DNA of 64,000 bases, taken from contig NZ_QVTD01000006.1 in assembly GCF_003429105.1 (NCBI RefSeq), positions 124,001-188,000 on the forward strand, written 5' to 3'. The position numbers and the translations under genes are program-made. The notes beneath the pieces are model-generated. The model saw only the letters and a program-made list of their open reading frames with translations. It was not told the origin of the DNA and ran no database searches. The first letter of the stretch is position 1. The number at the start of each line of letters is the position of its first letter. The stretch comes from Peribacillus glennii. GTDB taxonomy: Bacteria; Bacillota; Bacilli; Bacillales; DSM-1321. Below, piece after piece: positions 39,123 to 47,582 of the stretch.

Positions 39123-39194
39123 ATGTTGAAAAAGCTGCGCAAGAAGCTGCAAAAACAATGGAATGGATTATTAAGAAAGAAGTCAATCGCATAA
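39123..39194 (+). CDS. Possible 23-residue basic peptide upstream of rpoY
   Basis: ATG to TAA encoding MLKKLRKKLQKQWNGLLRKK plus three residues: 10 Lys/Arg, no acidic residue, amphipathic spacing. AAGGGGAG lies 11 nt upstream, TTTACT-16-TAAAAT forms a possible promoter about 40 nt upstream, and a short GC hairpin near 39208-39232 follows. A longer frame from GTG at 39112 overlaps in another phase. Situated in the 608-nt gap between ykrA and rpoY, where I see nothing else. Confidence 0.3.
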   Translation: MLKKLRKKLQKQWNGLLRKKSIA

Positions 39195-39384
39195 ACTTTT
39201 GCTTATCGGCCCTTCAAAAACTTGCGGAGGGCCTATTCTTATTGTACAGTCTTTAAGTGTCCATCTTTTTTCCATTAAATGAAATTCTTACATTACCTGA
39301 CAGACGATAGGAAAACATGAAAAAATTGTTGTTTTTATATATAATGAAAAAAGCAATTAATTAGAGGATAGGAGAGATATTATC

Positions 39385-39594
39385 ATGATTTTTAAAGTTT
39401 ATTACCAAGCGGATGCATCAGAAGTTGCCATTCGTGAGCATACTAAAACCATGTATATAGAGGGAGAATCAGTGAGGGATGTGCGCCTGAAGATCAAGCA
39501 GGAGCCTTTCAACATTGAATTCATCCAGCCAGTAACCGGCGCATATCTGGATTACGAAAAGCAAAATGAACACTTTAAAGTATTGGAGCTATAA
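39385..39594 (+). CDS. rpoY: RNA polymerase epsilon subunit
   Basis: A 69-residue protein matching YkzG/RpoY (MIFKVYYQADASEVAIREHTK; VTGAYLDYEKQNEHFKVLEL), the small auxiliary RNA polymerase subunit of Firmicutes. ATG at 39385 with GGAG 10 nt upstream. It is 3 nt before rnjA, the conserved two-gene operon. Confidence 0.95.
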   Translation: MIFKVYYQADASEVAIREHTKTMYIEGESVRDVRLKIKQEPFNIEFIQPVTGAYLDYEKQNEHFKVLEL

Positions 39595-39597
39595 AAA

Positions 39598-41265
39598 ATG
39601 AAATTTGTAAAAAACGATCAAACGGCCGTTTTTGCCCTGGGCGGTTTAGGCGAAATCGGGAAAAATACTTATGCAGTACAGTTTCAGGATGAAATTATTG
39701 TCATTGATGCCGGCATTAAATTTCCAGAGGACGAACTTCTTGGCATCGATTATGTCATTCCTGATTACAGCTATTTAGCAAAAAATGTAGAAAAGATTAA
39801 AGGCCTGTTCATTACGCATGGCCATGAAGACCATATAGGAGGAATCCCTTACCTTTTAAGGGAAGTGAACATTCCTGTTTATGGAGGGAAGCTTGCCCTG
39901 GGATTATTGAGAAACAAACTGGAAGAGCACGGCCTGCTCCGTCAGACAAAGATGATCGAAATCCAGGAAGATGATGTAATCAAGTTCAGAAAAACGTCCG
40001 TAAGCTTCTTCCGGACAACCCATAGCATCCCGGACTCATATGGTATCGTAGTGAAAACACCTCCGGGCCAAATCGTTCATACGGGAGATTTCAAATTCGA
40101 CTTTACCCCAGTTGGCGAACCAGCCAACCTCACAAAAATGGCGGAAATCGGCAAAGAAGGCGTGCTATGTCTGCTTTCGGACAGCACAAACAGTGAGGTT
40201 CCGCATTTTACGATGTCAGAAAGGCGCGTCGGCGAGACGATTGACAATATCTTCCGCAAGGTGGATGGCCGCATCATTTTCGCTACATTCGCGTCGAATA
40301 TTCACAGGCTGCAACAGGTTGTCGAGGCTGCCGTAATAAACGGACGCAAAATAGCCGTTTTTGGCCGAAGCATGGAAGCGGCGATTAATATCGGCCTTGA
40401 CCTAGGATATATCCGCGCACCGAAGGATACCTTCATTGAAGCGCAGCAAATCAACCGGATACCTGCAAACCGTGTAACAATCCTTTGTACAGGAAGCCAG
40501 GGTGAGCCTATGGCAGCCCTGTCCCGTATCGCCAACGGAACTCACAGGCAAATCCAGATCATTCCGGGGGATACGGTTGTCTTTTCGTCCTCTCCCATTC
40601 CGGGAAATACGATCAGCGTATCGCGGACAATCAATATGTTATACCGCGCCGGTGCCGAAGTCATCGCCGGCAAGTTAAGCGACATCCATACCTCAGGCCA
40701 CGGTGGGGAGGAAGAGCAAAAGCTCATGCTCCGTTTGATCAAGCCGAAATTCTTTATGCCAATCCACGGTGAATACAGAATGCAGAAAATGCATTCAAAA
40801 CACGCCATAGATTGCGGCGTGCCTGAAGAGAATTGTTTCATCATGGATAATGGAGAAGTGCTTGCACTAAGCGACAATTCCGCACAAGTTGCCGGAAAAA
40901 TACCTTCAGGCAATGTGTACATTGACGGAAGCGGTATCGGGGATATCGGAAACATCGTTCTGCGCGACCGCCGGATTCTCTCCGAAGAAGGACTTGTCGT
41001 AGTCGTTGTAAGCATAAATATGAAAGAATTCAAGATCTCCGCCGGACCGGACATCATCTCCCGTGGTTTTGTCTATATGAGGGAATCCGGGGACCTGATT
41101 AATGATGCCCAAAATTTAATCCAAAAGCACTTAAACAGGGTGATGGAAAGAAAAACAACCCAATGGTCAGAAATCAAAAACGAAATTACAGATACACTTG
41201 CACCATTCCTTTACGAAAAAACAAAACGCCGGCCGATGATTTTGCCGATTATCATGGAAGTGTAA
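39598..41265 (+). CDS. rnjA: Ribonuclease J1
   Basis: 5'-3' exo- and endoribonuclease central to mRNA decay in Firmicutes. 555 residues: metallo-beta-lactamase domain with HGHEDHIGG (His74, His76, Asp78, His79), beta-CASP region ([21 protein letters not shown]-like ATFASNIHR), [13 protein letters not shown] [14 protein letters not shown] and MPIHGEYRM, then a C-terminal domain. ATG at 39598 with GGAG in the end of rpoY, so the two are coupled. SR1P (27809) promotes GapA-RNase J1 contact in B. subtilis. Confidence 0.97.
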   Translation: MKFVKNDQTAVFALGGLGEIGKNTYAVQFQDEIIVIDAGIKFPEDELLGIDYVIPDYSYLAKNVEKIKGLFITHGHEDHIGGIPYLLREVNIPVYGGKLALGLLRNKLEEHGLLRQTKMIEIQEDDVIKFRKTSVSFFRTTHSIPDSYGIVVKTPPGQIVHTGDFKFDFTPVGEPANLTKMAEIGKEGVLCLLSDSTNSEVPHFTMSERRVGETIDNIFRKVDGRIIFATFASNIHRLQQVVEAAVINGRKIAVFGRSMEAAINIGLDLGYIRAPKDTFIEAQQINRIPANRVTILCTGSQGEPMAALSRIANGTHRQIQIIPGDTVVFSSSPIPGNTISVSRTINMLYRAGAEVIAGKLSDIHTSGHGGEEEQKLMLRLIKPKFFMPIHGEYRMQKMHSKHAIDCGVPEENCFIMDNGEVLALSDNSAQVAGKIPSGNVYIDGSGIGDIGNIVLRDRRILSEEGLVVVVVSINMKEFKISAGPDIISRGFVYMRESGDLINDAQNLIQKHLNRVMERKTTQWSEIKNEITDTLAPFLYEKTKRRPMILPIIMEV

Positions 41266-41428
41266 TATTAGAAAAACTCGTCGATTGGCGAGCCTTTTGT
41301 AAAGGCGAAGACAGAGGCACAGTTAGGCCCACAGGTCTGGGTCACAAAGGCGCTGCTACGGGACGTTGCGTAACTTAGCCTGTACTGTGCCTTATGCAGG
41401 CAAGAAAGTTATATAGTTTCTTACCTGC
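41266..41428 (+). repeat. Structured dispersed element, copy 1 (3' region of rnjA)
   Basis: Starts right after the rnjA stop and runs to its terminator. Successive hairpins: CTCGTCGATTGGCGAG (41277-41292), GCCTTTTGTAAAGGC, CCCACAGGTCTGGG, and a terminal GCAGGCAAGAAA...TTTCTTACCTGC (41396-41428). The same sequence blocks in the same order occur inverted at 56694-56841, beginning TATTAGAAAA-CTCG in both. Confidence 0.7.
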
Positions 41429-41466
41429 AAAAAAAACCCGCTCTGCCAATAGAGCGGGTTTTTTCT
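41429..41466 (+). terminator. rpoY-rnjA terminator
   Basis: AAAAAACCCGCTCT-GCCAAT-AGAGCGGGTTTTTT, directly behind the structured element. Confidence 0.88.
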
Positions 41467-41622
41467 CATCTCCAAGCCCGTAGTGGTACGAGCCTATTGG
41501 TTAGGCTTTTTATTTACAACCAATTGTTAGTCAAATGCTTTTTTTCATTCCGCAGTTTCTACATTTTCTAAGGAACTTATTATCTTTGGCAAGAACTTTT
41601 AAACATTGTGTGACCACAGTTA

Positions 41623-41721
41623 TCATCGTCCATAATTAACATCAGGATTTTTTTTATAGTCATAGATAATGGTTGTGTCATAGCCGTTGTATTCTTTTGT
41701 TTCTTCCGTCAATGTAATCAT
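41623..41721 (-). other. Short open frame, possible gene remnant
   Basis: Thirty-two codons reading MITLTEETKEYNGYDTTIIY then DYKKNPDVNYGR. The composition looks protein-like, but there is no ribosome site, the frame is closed on both sides, and I recognise no family. It is the only thing I see in the gap 41467-41881 apart from AT-rich sequence and a poor sigma-K-like box (CATATAAATA near 41844). Confidence 0.2.
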
Positions 41722-41881
41722 CTTCGTTTTTTTAATAATATAAATGCTTCATTAAGGATATTTTCTTTCCATTTATTTTTATCCGGTTAAAAAATGGTTG
41801 ATTTAATGAAGACAAGCACCCTCTCACTGATGAAGAGTCAAGCATATAAATACAGTAGTAAAAAGGAAAGGGGGAAAAAAT

Positions 41882-42166
41882 ATGTCATATTGTTACGATA
41901 AAGATTACGACATTATGGAAAAAAAGGCTAAGGAAATTTTAGCTTTTATCCAAACGCAGAAGCAGCAACAAGCTCAAGCACAAGCACAGGCTCAAAGCAA
42001 CGTTGACACTGATACTGTATCAAACAAAGTTGAAAACAATGCTCAAGTAAATGTTAAAGTGGACTTCGATATTTTGATTGTGCTCATTGTGTTTCTTTTT
42101 GCCAATAAGGACCACGATAAGCATGACTTATCCCAATTGATGGATATGGTAAAATCCTATAAATAA
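41882..42166 (+). CDS. Putative spore coat protein with Gln/Ala repeat
   Basis: A 94-residue protein: Tyr/Asp-rich start (SYCYDKDYDIMEKKA), a Gln-Ala repeat QQQAQAQAQAQSNVDTDT (about 32-50), then AQVNVKVDFDILIVLIVFLFA and a charged tail. The polar repeat followed by a VNVKVDFD plus hydrophobic strand resembles small spore coat or exosporium proteins of Bacillus; the call is by resemblance only. ATG at 41882 with AAAGGGGG upstream. Own promoter and terminator likely. Confidence 0.6.
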   Translation: MSYCYDKDYDIMEKKAKEILAFIQTQKQQQAQAQAQAQSNVDTDTVSNKVENNAQVNVKVDFDILIVLIVFLFANKDHDKHDLSQLMDMVKSYK

Positions 42167-42175
42167 TATAACATG

Positions 42176-42222
42176 GATAGAAGGCGTGACTGCTTTGTCA
42201 GGGTCCGCTTTCTATTTTTTCA
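42176..42222 (+). terminator. Terminator of the coat-like gene
   Basis: ATAGAAGGCG..TGAC...GTCA....CGCTTTCTATTTTTT: an interrupted stem with six T after it, 10 nt beyond the stop. Confidence 0.6.
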
Positions 42223-42272
42223 GGGACAAGGGTCAACTGCTTGTCGGTTAAACTCATATATCATATCAAAGC

Positions 42273-42300
42273 GCTTATCCAATGGGTAGGCGTTTTTTTG
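42273..42300 (+). terminator. Second terminator-like hairpin
   Basis: CGCTTATCC (42273-42281) and GGGTAGGCG (42285-42293) pair over 9 bp with two G-U pairs, followed by seven T. It lies just before the HNH remnant and could end read-through or mark an old gene boundary. Confidence 0.55.
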
Positions 42301-42321
42301 GAGTAATAACTCTTTGAATGA

Positions 42322-42644
42322 GTAAAAGTCCGAGAACAGAAGCGTAAGTTTTATGACAGTGGAGCGAGGAAGTAGTTACGTGCGGAAGTAAAGCATCGTG
42401 ACAACTAGGAATGTCAAGAATGTAAACGGTAAGGCATAGTTCGTATTGATACGAACAAATATAGCCAAAGTGCTAAGCGAAGAAGATTCAGTTAGTCGTT
42501 CACCATATAAAAGAACTGCAACACTACCCGGAACTTGCACTGGATATTGATAATCTTGAAACTGTTTGTGTTGAGTGTCATATCAAAAAACGCAACAGGG
42601 ATTTTGGGCAGAAGGAAAACAAATGGTGCGATGAACGCTGGTAG
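42322..42644 (+). pseudogene. Decayed phage-type HNH endonuclease
   Basis: The frame from 42322 reads REQKRKFYDSGARK(stop)LRAEVKHRDN(stop)ECQECKR(stop)GIVRIDTNKYSQSAK, clearly the N-terminal half of an HNH endonuclease with its first CxxC. After a frameshift near 42475 the next frame gives VVHHIKELQHYPELALDIDN, then LETVCVECHIKKRNR and ends DERW at 42644. So three in-frame stops and one frameshift interrupt an otherwise readable gene. Such HNH genes usually sit beside the small terminase gene at the packaging end of prophages; sequence after 42644 shows no further readable phage gene. No start codon or ribosome site remains. Confidence 0.82.
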
Positions 42645-42944
42645 AAATACCCCGCTCAAAATATGTCAGGATTTTTCCGGCAACGGGCACCGGGGAGGGG
42701 ACTCGATTTTCCAGATTTAACACTATATATCACTTGTGGAATACTGTATCTCAAATAAAGTCAACAGTAAAGTTGGCTTTTTTCTGTCCTCATGTAAACA
42801 AGTATTTGGCATTGGGCTGTCTCATTCTAGAAAAATCAAGAAACTGCTCGATGGGGGCAACCCGACATTCTTCCTGGATACCATGCTATAAAAGTATAAT
42901 ACGCATTGATAATTAAAATCATGGGCTTTGGTTCATGGTAAGAT

Positions 42945-43046
42945 TCGATTGCAAAGGCCAAGGAGAAAGCAAGCTTTCCCGTGGCCTATCAGTTGGATCA
43001 ACCTTTCAGCTTTACTGAAAAACATTTGAATCCCAGGTTTCACATG
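42945..43046. repeat. Dispersed repeat family C, copy 2
   Basis: Core GGCCAAGGAGAAAGC-AA-GCTTTCCCGTGGCC forms a hairpin, followed by a 22-nt block (42990-43011) identical to one in copy 3 at 43919-43940. Lies immediately downstream of ktrC. The preceding stretch 42645-42944 has no gene I can support. Confidence 0.65.
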
Positions 43047-43103
43047 AATGAGCAAAAAGTATATGCTGAGTTCTAAATTCTTAAATTCAAACATATATAG
43101 TTG

Positions 43104-43763
43104 CTATTGAAGGACTTTTTTCTCGAATCGGTTGATATCGCTATCAGCTCCGATGACGATCAGTATATCCCCTTTTTTAATAAGGTCATTCGCCTGGGGA
43201 GAAACAATAATTTCATTCCCTCTTTTAATCGCTACGATGTTAATCCCGTACCTGGCCCGGACATCCATTTCGATGATCGAACGGCCGTCCATTTTTTCAC
43301 TTGCAACGATTTCCACGATTGAATGTTCATCGGATAGTTCTAAATAATCGAGGACATTATTGGATGAGATATTGTGGGCGATCCGGCGTCCCATATCCCG
43401 TTCCGGATGGACAACATGGTCAGCGCCAATCTTTCGCAGCACTTTTTCATGATAATCATTTTGAGCCTTCACCGTTACATTGGTCACGCCTAATTCCTTC
43501 AACATTAACGTAGTCAAGATACTGGCCTGGATATTATCGCCGATTGCGACGATGACATGGTCAAAATTGCGGATCCCGAGGCTTTTCAGGACATTTTCGT
43601 CAGTCGTGTCACCCACAACTGCATGCGAGGCAATCATCGCAAATTCATTTACCCTGTCCTCATCCATATCAATAGCCAAAACTTCCATTCCTTCTTCGGC
43701 TAGGGCCCTGCATATGCTCCCGCCAAAGCGTCCCAATCCGATAACAGCGAACTCTTTTTTCAC
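43104..43763 (-). CDS. ktrC: Potassium channel gating subunit KtrC
   Basis: Cytosolic regulator of a Ktr K+ uptake system. 219 residues: RCK_N Rossmann domain with GLGRFGGSICRALAEEG (nucleotide binding, ADP/ATP) and acidic Asp at the end of strand 2 (AIDMDEDRV), then the RCK_C domain (VEIVASEKMDGRSIIEMDVRARYGINIVAIKR), which binds c-di-AMP in B. subtilis KtrC. GTG at 43763 has GGAGG 7 nt upstream. No membrane KtrB/D partner is in the window; in B. subtilis ktrD is also unlinked. Flanked by two copies of repeat C. Confidence 0.93.
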   Translation of the reverse strand: MKKEFAVIGLGRFGGSICRALAEEGMEVLAIDMDEDRVNEFAMIASHAVVGDTTDENVLKSLGIRNFDHVIVAIGDNIQASILTTLMLKELGVTNVTVKAQNDYHEKVLRKIGADHVVHPERDMGRRIAHNISSNNVLDYLELSDEHSIVEIVASEKMDGRSIIEMDVRARYGINIVAIKRGNEIIVSPQANDLIKKGDILIVIGADSDINRFEKKVLQ

Positions 43764-43875
43764 GACGTTACCTCCAGAAATGCGTTAACTTTAAACATGA
43801 TGATATTTTATCACATAACCATTTGTTTAAGCAGCTATATAATATAAAGTAAAAATTACACTTTGAAAAAAAATA

Positions 43876-43978
43876 CTGTTGATTGGCTCGCGAGAAGCTA
43901 GCTTTCTCTTGGACGATGCAGTTGGATCAACCTTTCAGCTGTGCTAAAGGGCATATTAAAAGCCTGGTTCACCATCCC
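43876..43978. repeat. Dispersed repeat family C, copy 3
   Basis: GAGAAGC-TA-GCTTTCTC hairpin followed by the 22-nt block shared exactly with copy 2 (43919-43940) and a tail ending CCTGGTTCACCAT. Same orientation as copy 2, on the other side of ktrC. Confidence 0.65.
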
Positions 43979-44077
43979 CAAGCCAGAAATCTCCGGGAAA
44001 TCTGTAATGCATAAATTCAACATATTTAGATAGTATATATCATCAGCCGTCAAGCCAGGAAAAGCTTTTCCAACGGC

Positions 44078-44110
44078 CAAAAAAAAGCTGATGAAATCTC
44101 CATCAGCTTA
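44078..44110 (-). terminator. ykuV terminator
   Basis: AAGCTGATGG-AGATT-TCATCAGCTT followed by a T-run on the - strand, 13 nt beyond the ykuV stop. Confidence 0.82.
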
Positions 44111-44122
44111 CCTTATCACTAT

Positions 44123-44575
44123 TTAAGCTTTCTCATTTTCATCAAGCACGCGATTCACACGCTTTTCGAGCATCTTCATTCCGCTTCCTCCAGCCTGAAA
44201 GTGGCGAAGTTTTCCTTCTTTATCGAAAACATAATAAGCGGGAACGTATTGGTTTTGGAACGCATCATTCAGCTTCAATTCGCTGTCAACAAAAATCGGC
44301 TGGCTGATTCCATGTTCCTCTGCCGTGTTTTTGATATCATCAAGATCCAAATCTTTTTCAGAACGGGGCATATGGACAGCCACAACGTTCAATTTATCTT
44401 TGTAGTTATCCCTGAATTCATTTACTTGTGGCATAGCTTCTTTACATAAATGGCAGCTTACTGACCAGAAATGTATCAGTGTAGGCTTTTCACCGACCAA
44501 TTCATCTTTGGTAACTTCTCTGTTTAGCCAAGCTGTTGCTCCAGTTAATTCAGGCATTAATTCACGTAATTTCAT
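44123..44575 (-). CDS. ykuV: Thioredoxin-like thiol-disulphide oxidoreductase YkuV
   Basis: 150 residues, very close to B. subtilis YkuV throughout (KLRELMPELTGATAWLN; LIHFWSVSCHLCKEAMPQVN). Active site CHLC near residue 41-44; cis-Pro region VPAYYVFDKEG. No signal peptide, so cytosolic; YkuV can replace thioredoxin as a reductant in vitro. ATG at 44575 follows GGAGG by 7 nt. Downstream partner of the peroxiredoxin YkuU, the same pair as in B. subtilis, but with a terminator between them here. Confidence 0.95.
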   Translation of the reverse strand: MKLRELMPELTGATAWLNREVTKDELVGEKPTLIHFWSVSCHLCKEAMPQVNEFRDNYKDKLNVVAVHMPRSEKDLDLDDIKNTAEEHGISQPIFVDSELKLNDAFQNQYVPAYYVFDKEGKLRHFQAGGSGMKMLEKRVNRVLDENEKA

Positions 44576-44612
44576 TCCTGCACCTCCATAAAATCTATGT
44601 CACTATTCTATT

Positions 44613-44645
44613 TAAAAAAGGCCTAACATGGGAGTTAGGCCCTTT
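44613..44645 (-). terminator. ykuU terminator
   Basis: GGCCTAAC-TCCCAT-GTTAGGCC followed by TTTTTT on the - strand, between ykuU and ykuV. It suggests partial uncoupling of the two genes. Confidence 0.8.
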
Positions 44646-44664
44646 ATTCAATTTCAATGCCGGA

Positions 44665-45207
44665 TTAAAGTGTTTCTTGGCCAGGTCTCCAGTTAGCCGG
44701 GCACAGTCCGCCTGTTTGAAGAGCTTGTAGAACACGAAGGGTTTCATCCACGTCACGGCCGATGTTATTGTGGTTAACCACCGAATACATTAATTCACCC
44801 TCTGGGCTGATGATGTACAAGCCGCGAAGCGCAACACCTTCTTCTTCAATTAACACGCCGTATTCACGGGAAACAACGTGGTTTGTATCAGCAGCCAATG
44901 GATAATTAAGATCTCCTAGGCCATTGTCCTTGCGGTCAGTGTTAATCCATGCTAAATGTGTATGAATAGTATCGGTTGAAACACCGATTACTTCTGCATC
45001 AAGATCGTCAAATTCTTCGAAACGGTCACTCATCGCAGTAATTTCTGTCGGACACACGAAAGTGAAGTCCATTGGATAGAAGAATAATACAGTCCATTTG
45101 TCATTTTTCATATTTTCTTCTAAACTAACTTTGCCAAACTCCTTATTGGCCATTACAGCATCCATCTCAAAACGAGGCGCTTGTTTTCCTACCATACGCT
45201 CTGGCAT
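44665..45207 (-). CDS. ykuU: 2-Cys peroxiredoxin
   Basis: Reduces hydroperoxides. 180 residues with peroxidatic Cys in DFTFVCPTE (about residue 51) and resolving Cys in GGLCPANW (about 170). It matches YkuU; probable electron donor is thioredoxin or YkuV. ATG at 45207 with GGAGG 9 nt upstream. The 343-nt upstream gap (45208-45550) is AT-rich; I looked for a PerR box there without finding a good one. Confidence 0.94.
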   Translation of the reverse strand: MPERMVGKQAPRFEMDAVMANKEFGKVSLEENMKNDKWTVLFFYPMDFTFVCPTEITAMSDRFEEFDDLDAEVIGVSTDTIHTHLAWINTDRKDNGLGDLNYPLAADTNHVVSREYGVLIEEEGVALRGLYIISPEGELMYSVVNHNNIGRDVDETLRVLQALQTGGLCPANWRPGQETL

Positions 45208-45550
45208 CAAGAAATCCCTCCAAGTAAGTATTTTTCACCAGAGAATCCAGTTAAAGAATTCCCATCTATGTTTGTTTCGGGCAGTTAACAATATAGACAA
45301 GCAAAAATTGAGAATCGACCCTTCATTAATAGCTGTTAAGAAGGTGTTATCATCAATACCAGCTAATCCACTTTCTCAGCTTACCCTTGTTTGGTGCGTC
45401 CTAATCGAAAATGAGACAAAATCATACTTTTTTCGACTTTATTATTTTATCATTTACGCTGGCGGTGAACAAACTATTTGCATTTCAATTTTTCATTACC
45501 TTTTTGTAACAAAATCGTATTCACAGGTAACAAGCAGATTAAGCGTATGA

Positions 45551-46684
45551 TTATTTTGCAGAGCCTTTGAACGTGAAGTATTCTTTCAAAAGTGATATTG
45601 CCTTTCCTATCGCCCTTTCATCAGGCGACAGCTTCGCGTGATGCAGGCCGTATTCTGAATCTACTCCCAGCCAAAACATAAAACCCGGGATTTCTTTCAG
45701 CATATAGCCAAAGTCCTCACCTGTCATCGCTTCCCGGCATTCATGGACGGTAATGCCGGCAATACTATTTGCAAACTCCATAAATTCCCTTGTGAGCGTT
45801 TCTTCATTGTATACCTGATGGTACATACTGCCATAATCGATGGTAACCTCACACCCGTATGCGGTCCTGATACCTTCGACAAGCTGCTCGATACGCTTCT
45901 TGACCTTCTCCATGGAAGCAACCGATAATGTGCGGATTGTTCCTTCCAGCCTCGCCGTTTCTGCGATGATGTTCTGAACTGTCCCGCCTGTGATTTTGCC
46001 AACGGTAATGACAGCTGAATCCAACGGGTTTATGTTTCGGGAGATAATCGTTTGAAGCTGGCCGACAAGCGTACAGGCTGCAACTACCATATCGTTTGTT
46101 TCATGCGGATACGCGGCATGGCCTCCCTTTCCCTTCAGGTCAATAAAAAGCTCGGATGTGTTGGCGAACAGCAATCCTTCCTTGATGGCGATGGTCCCGA
46201 CAGGATATTCGGGGGCGATATGGAGCGCTGTTATGATATCAGGCTTCCATTCCTTCATGATATCCGTTCCCAGCATCGGCTCTGCTCCCCCTGGCCCCTC
46301 TTCGGCAGGCTGGAAAATAAACAGCAGATTATCATCAATGGGATGGTAAATGAAATGGGTCAGGACTCCGAGGGCAATGCTCATATGGAAATCATGGCCG
46401 CATGCATGCATGAATTCCCCATGTTCTGATGCAAATGTGAGTCCAGTTTCCTCTTTGATCGGCAACCCGTCGATATCCGTACGATACCCAATCGTCTTTG
46501 ACGGATTGTGCCCATGGATTTTAGCAAAAATCCCCGTTTTCCAAGTCTTTATTTCTAGCCGGTCAGATGACAGGCCTTTTAAATAATTCAATAAGTACTG
46601 CTGTGTTTTAAATTCCTGAAAACCCGGTTCAGGAATTTTATGTAAATCCCTTCTTATCGCAACAAAAGAATGACCTTCTTCCAT
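45551..46684 (-). CDS. dapL: N-acetyldiaminopimelate deacetylase
   Basis: M20 family amidohydrolase of the acetylated lysine/DAP pathway: removes acetate from N-acetyl-LL-2,6-diaminopimelate. 377 residues with metal-binding HACGHDFHM, catalytic EEGPGGAEP and [11 protein letters not shown]. subtilis YkuR is the orthologue. ATG at 46684 is used because AGGAGG lies 9 nt upstream. It follows dapH in the same direction; the product feeds peptidoglycan (meso-DAP) and spore dipicolinate. Confidence 0.93.
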   Translation of the reverse strand: MEEGHSFVAIRRDLHKIPEPGFQEFKTQQYLLNYLKGLSSDRLEIKTWKTGIFAKIHGHNPSKTIGYRTDIDGLPIKEETGLTFASEHGEFMHACGHDFHMSIALGVLTHFIYHPIDDNLLFIFQPAEEGPGGAEPMLGTDIMKEWKPDIITALHIAPEYPVGTIAIKEGLLFANTSELFIDLKGKGGHAAYPHETNDMVVAACTLVGQLQTIISRNINPLDSAVITVGKITGGTVQNIIAETARLEGTIRTLSVASMEKVKKRIEQLVEGIRTAYGCEVTIDYGSMYHQVYNEETLTREFMEFANSIAGITVHECREAMTGEDFGYMLKEIPGFMFWLGVDSEYGLHHAKLSPDERAIGKAISLLKEYFTFKGSAK

Positions 46685-46708
46685 TTTATGTTTCCTCCTT
46701 ATAAAGAA

Positions 46709-46731
46709 GGCGTGGATCATGGATCCACGCC
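46709..46731. terminator. Hairpin between dapH and dapL
   Basis: GGCGTGGATC-ATG-GATCCACGCC, a perfect 10-bp stem with a 3-nt loop, followed on the - strand by TTCTTTAT and then the dapL ribosome site. It may attenuate transcription between the two genes or protect an mRNA end. Confidence 0.6.
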
Positions 46732-46770
46732 TGTCCCAACTTTATGAATCGCCGCGGGGAAACCAATCCC

Positions 46771-47481
46771 TTATAATTGGCGAAGCTCTTGCATAATTTC
46801 TGTTTTCGATTTCGTTTTCTCATCTATTTCCTTGATTACTTTTGCAGGCGCTCCTGCAACGACTGAGTACGGAGGAACATCCTTTGTTACGATGGCACCA
46901 GCTGCAACTACAGAACCCTTTCCAATCGTGACGCCTTCAAGTACCACAGCGTTAGCTCCAACCAACACATCATCTTCAACAATAACCGGTTTAGCAGAAG
47001 GCGGCTCAATTACACCCGCAAGAACTGCGCCTGCTCCGATGTGGCAGTTTTTCCCGACTGTTGCCCGTCCGCCAAGGATTGCGTTCATATCGATCATTGT
47101 GCCTTCACCGATCACGGCACCGATATTAATCGAAGCGCCCATCATAATAACGGCATTATCACCGATTTCCACCTGGTCACGGATAATGGCACCAGGCTCG
47201 ATTCTTGCTGTTATTCCTTTCAGGTCAAGCAACGGAATCGCAGAATTTCTGCGGTCGTTTTCGACAACAAAATCCTCGATCAGGGATTGATTGGCGTTGA
47301 TCGCTTCACTGATGTCTGCCCATTCCCCAAAGATGACGCCAGTGTTTCCGGTAATGAACGTTTTTGCATTCTCGCCAAAGTTAATGCCTTCAAGCTGGCC
47401 TTTTACATAAACCTTGACCGGTGTCGACTTTTTGCTGTTTTGAATAAAAGAAATAATCTCATTTGCATCCATCATTTTCAT
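46771..47481 (-). CDS. dapH: Tetrahydrodipicolinate N-acetyltransferase
   Basis: Acetylates tetrahydrodipicolinate, the step before the aminotransferase and DapL. 236 residues: an N-terminal helical domain and a left-handed beta-helix of hexapeptide repeats ([20 protein letters not shown], then [19 protein letters not shown], and [19 protein letters not shown]). Near-identical to B. subtilis YkuQ. ATG at 47481 with GGGGG about 11 nt upstream. Confidence 0.95.
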   Translation of the reverse strand: MKMMDANEIISFIQNSKKSTPVKVYVKGQLEGINFGENAKTFITGNTGVIFGEWADISEAINANQSLIEDFVVENDRRNSAIPLLDLKGITARIEPGAIIRDQVEIGDNAVIMMGASINIGAVIGEGTMIDMNAILGGRATVGKNCHIGAGAVLAGVIEPPSAKPVIVEDDVLVGANAVVLEGVTIGKGSVVAAGAIVTKDVPPYSVVAGAPAKVIKEIDEKTKSKTEIMQELRQL

Positions 47482-47582
47482 GTGTAAGGATTCCCCCTGA
47501 TATGTATAATTGCTTTTTATAATTTACCAAAACAAAGCATGAAAAATCAAGCAAGAATGGCATTTTCCTGTTTTTATGCGCT

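Noticed and set aside
42322..42450. Stop-codon reassignment or recoding in the HNH gene
   Set aside because: Three different stops plus a frameshift and loss of start and ribosome site are simple decay; neighbouring genes use stops normally.
43898..44080. 60-codon frame on the - strand upstream of ktrC
   Set aside because: Coincides with repeat C copy 3; the translated similarity only reflects the repeat.
45208..45550. Search for a PerR box upstream of the peroxiredoxin gene
   Set aside because: AT-rich but no match to TTATAATNATTATAA better than expected by chance.
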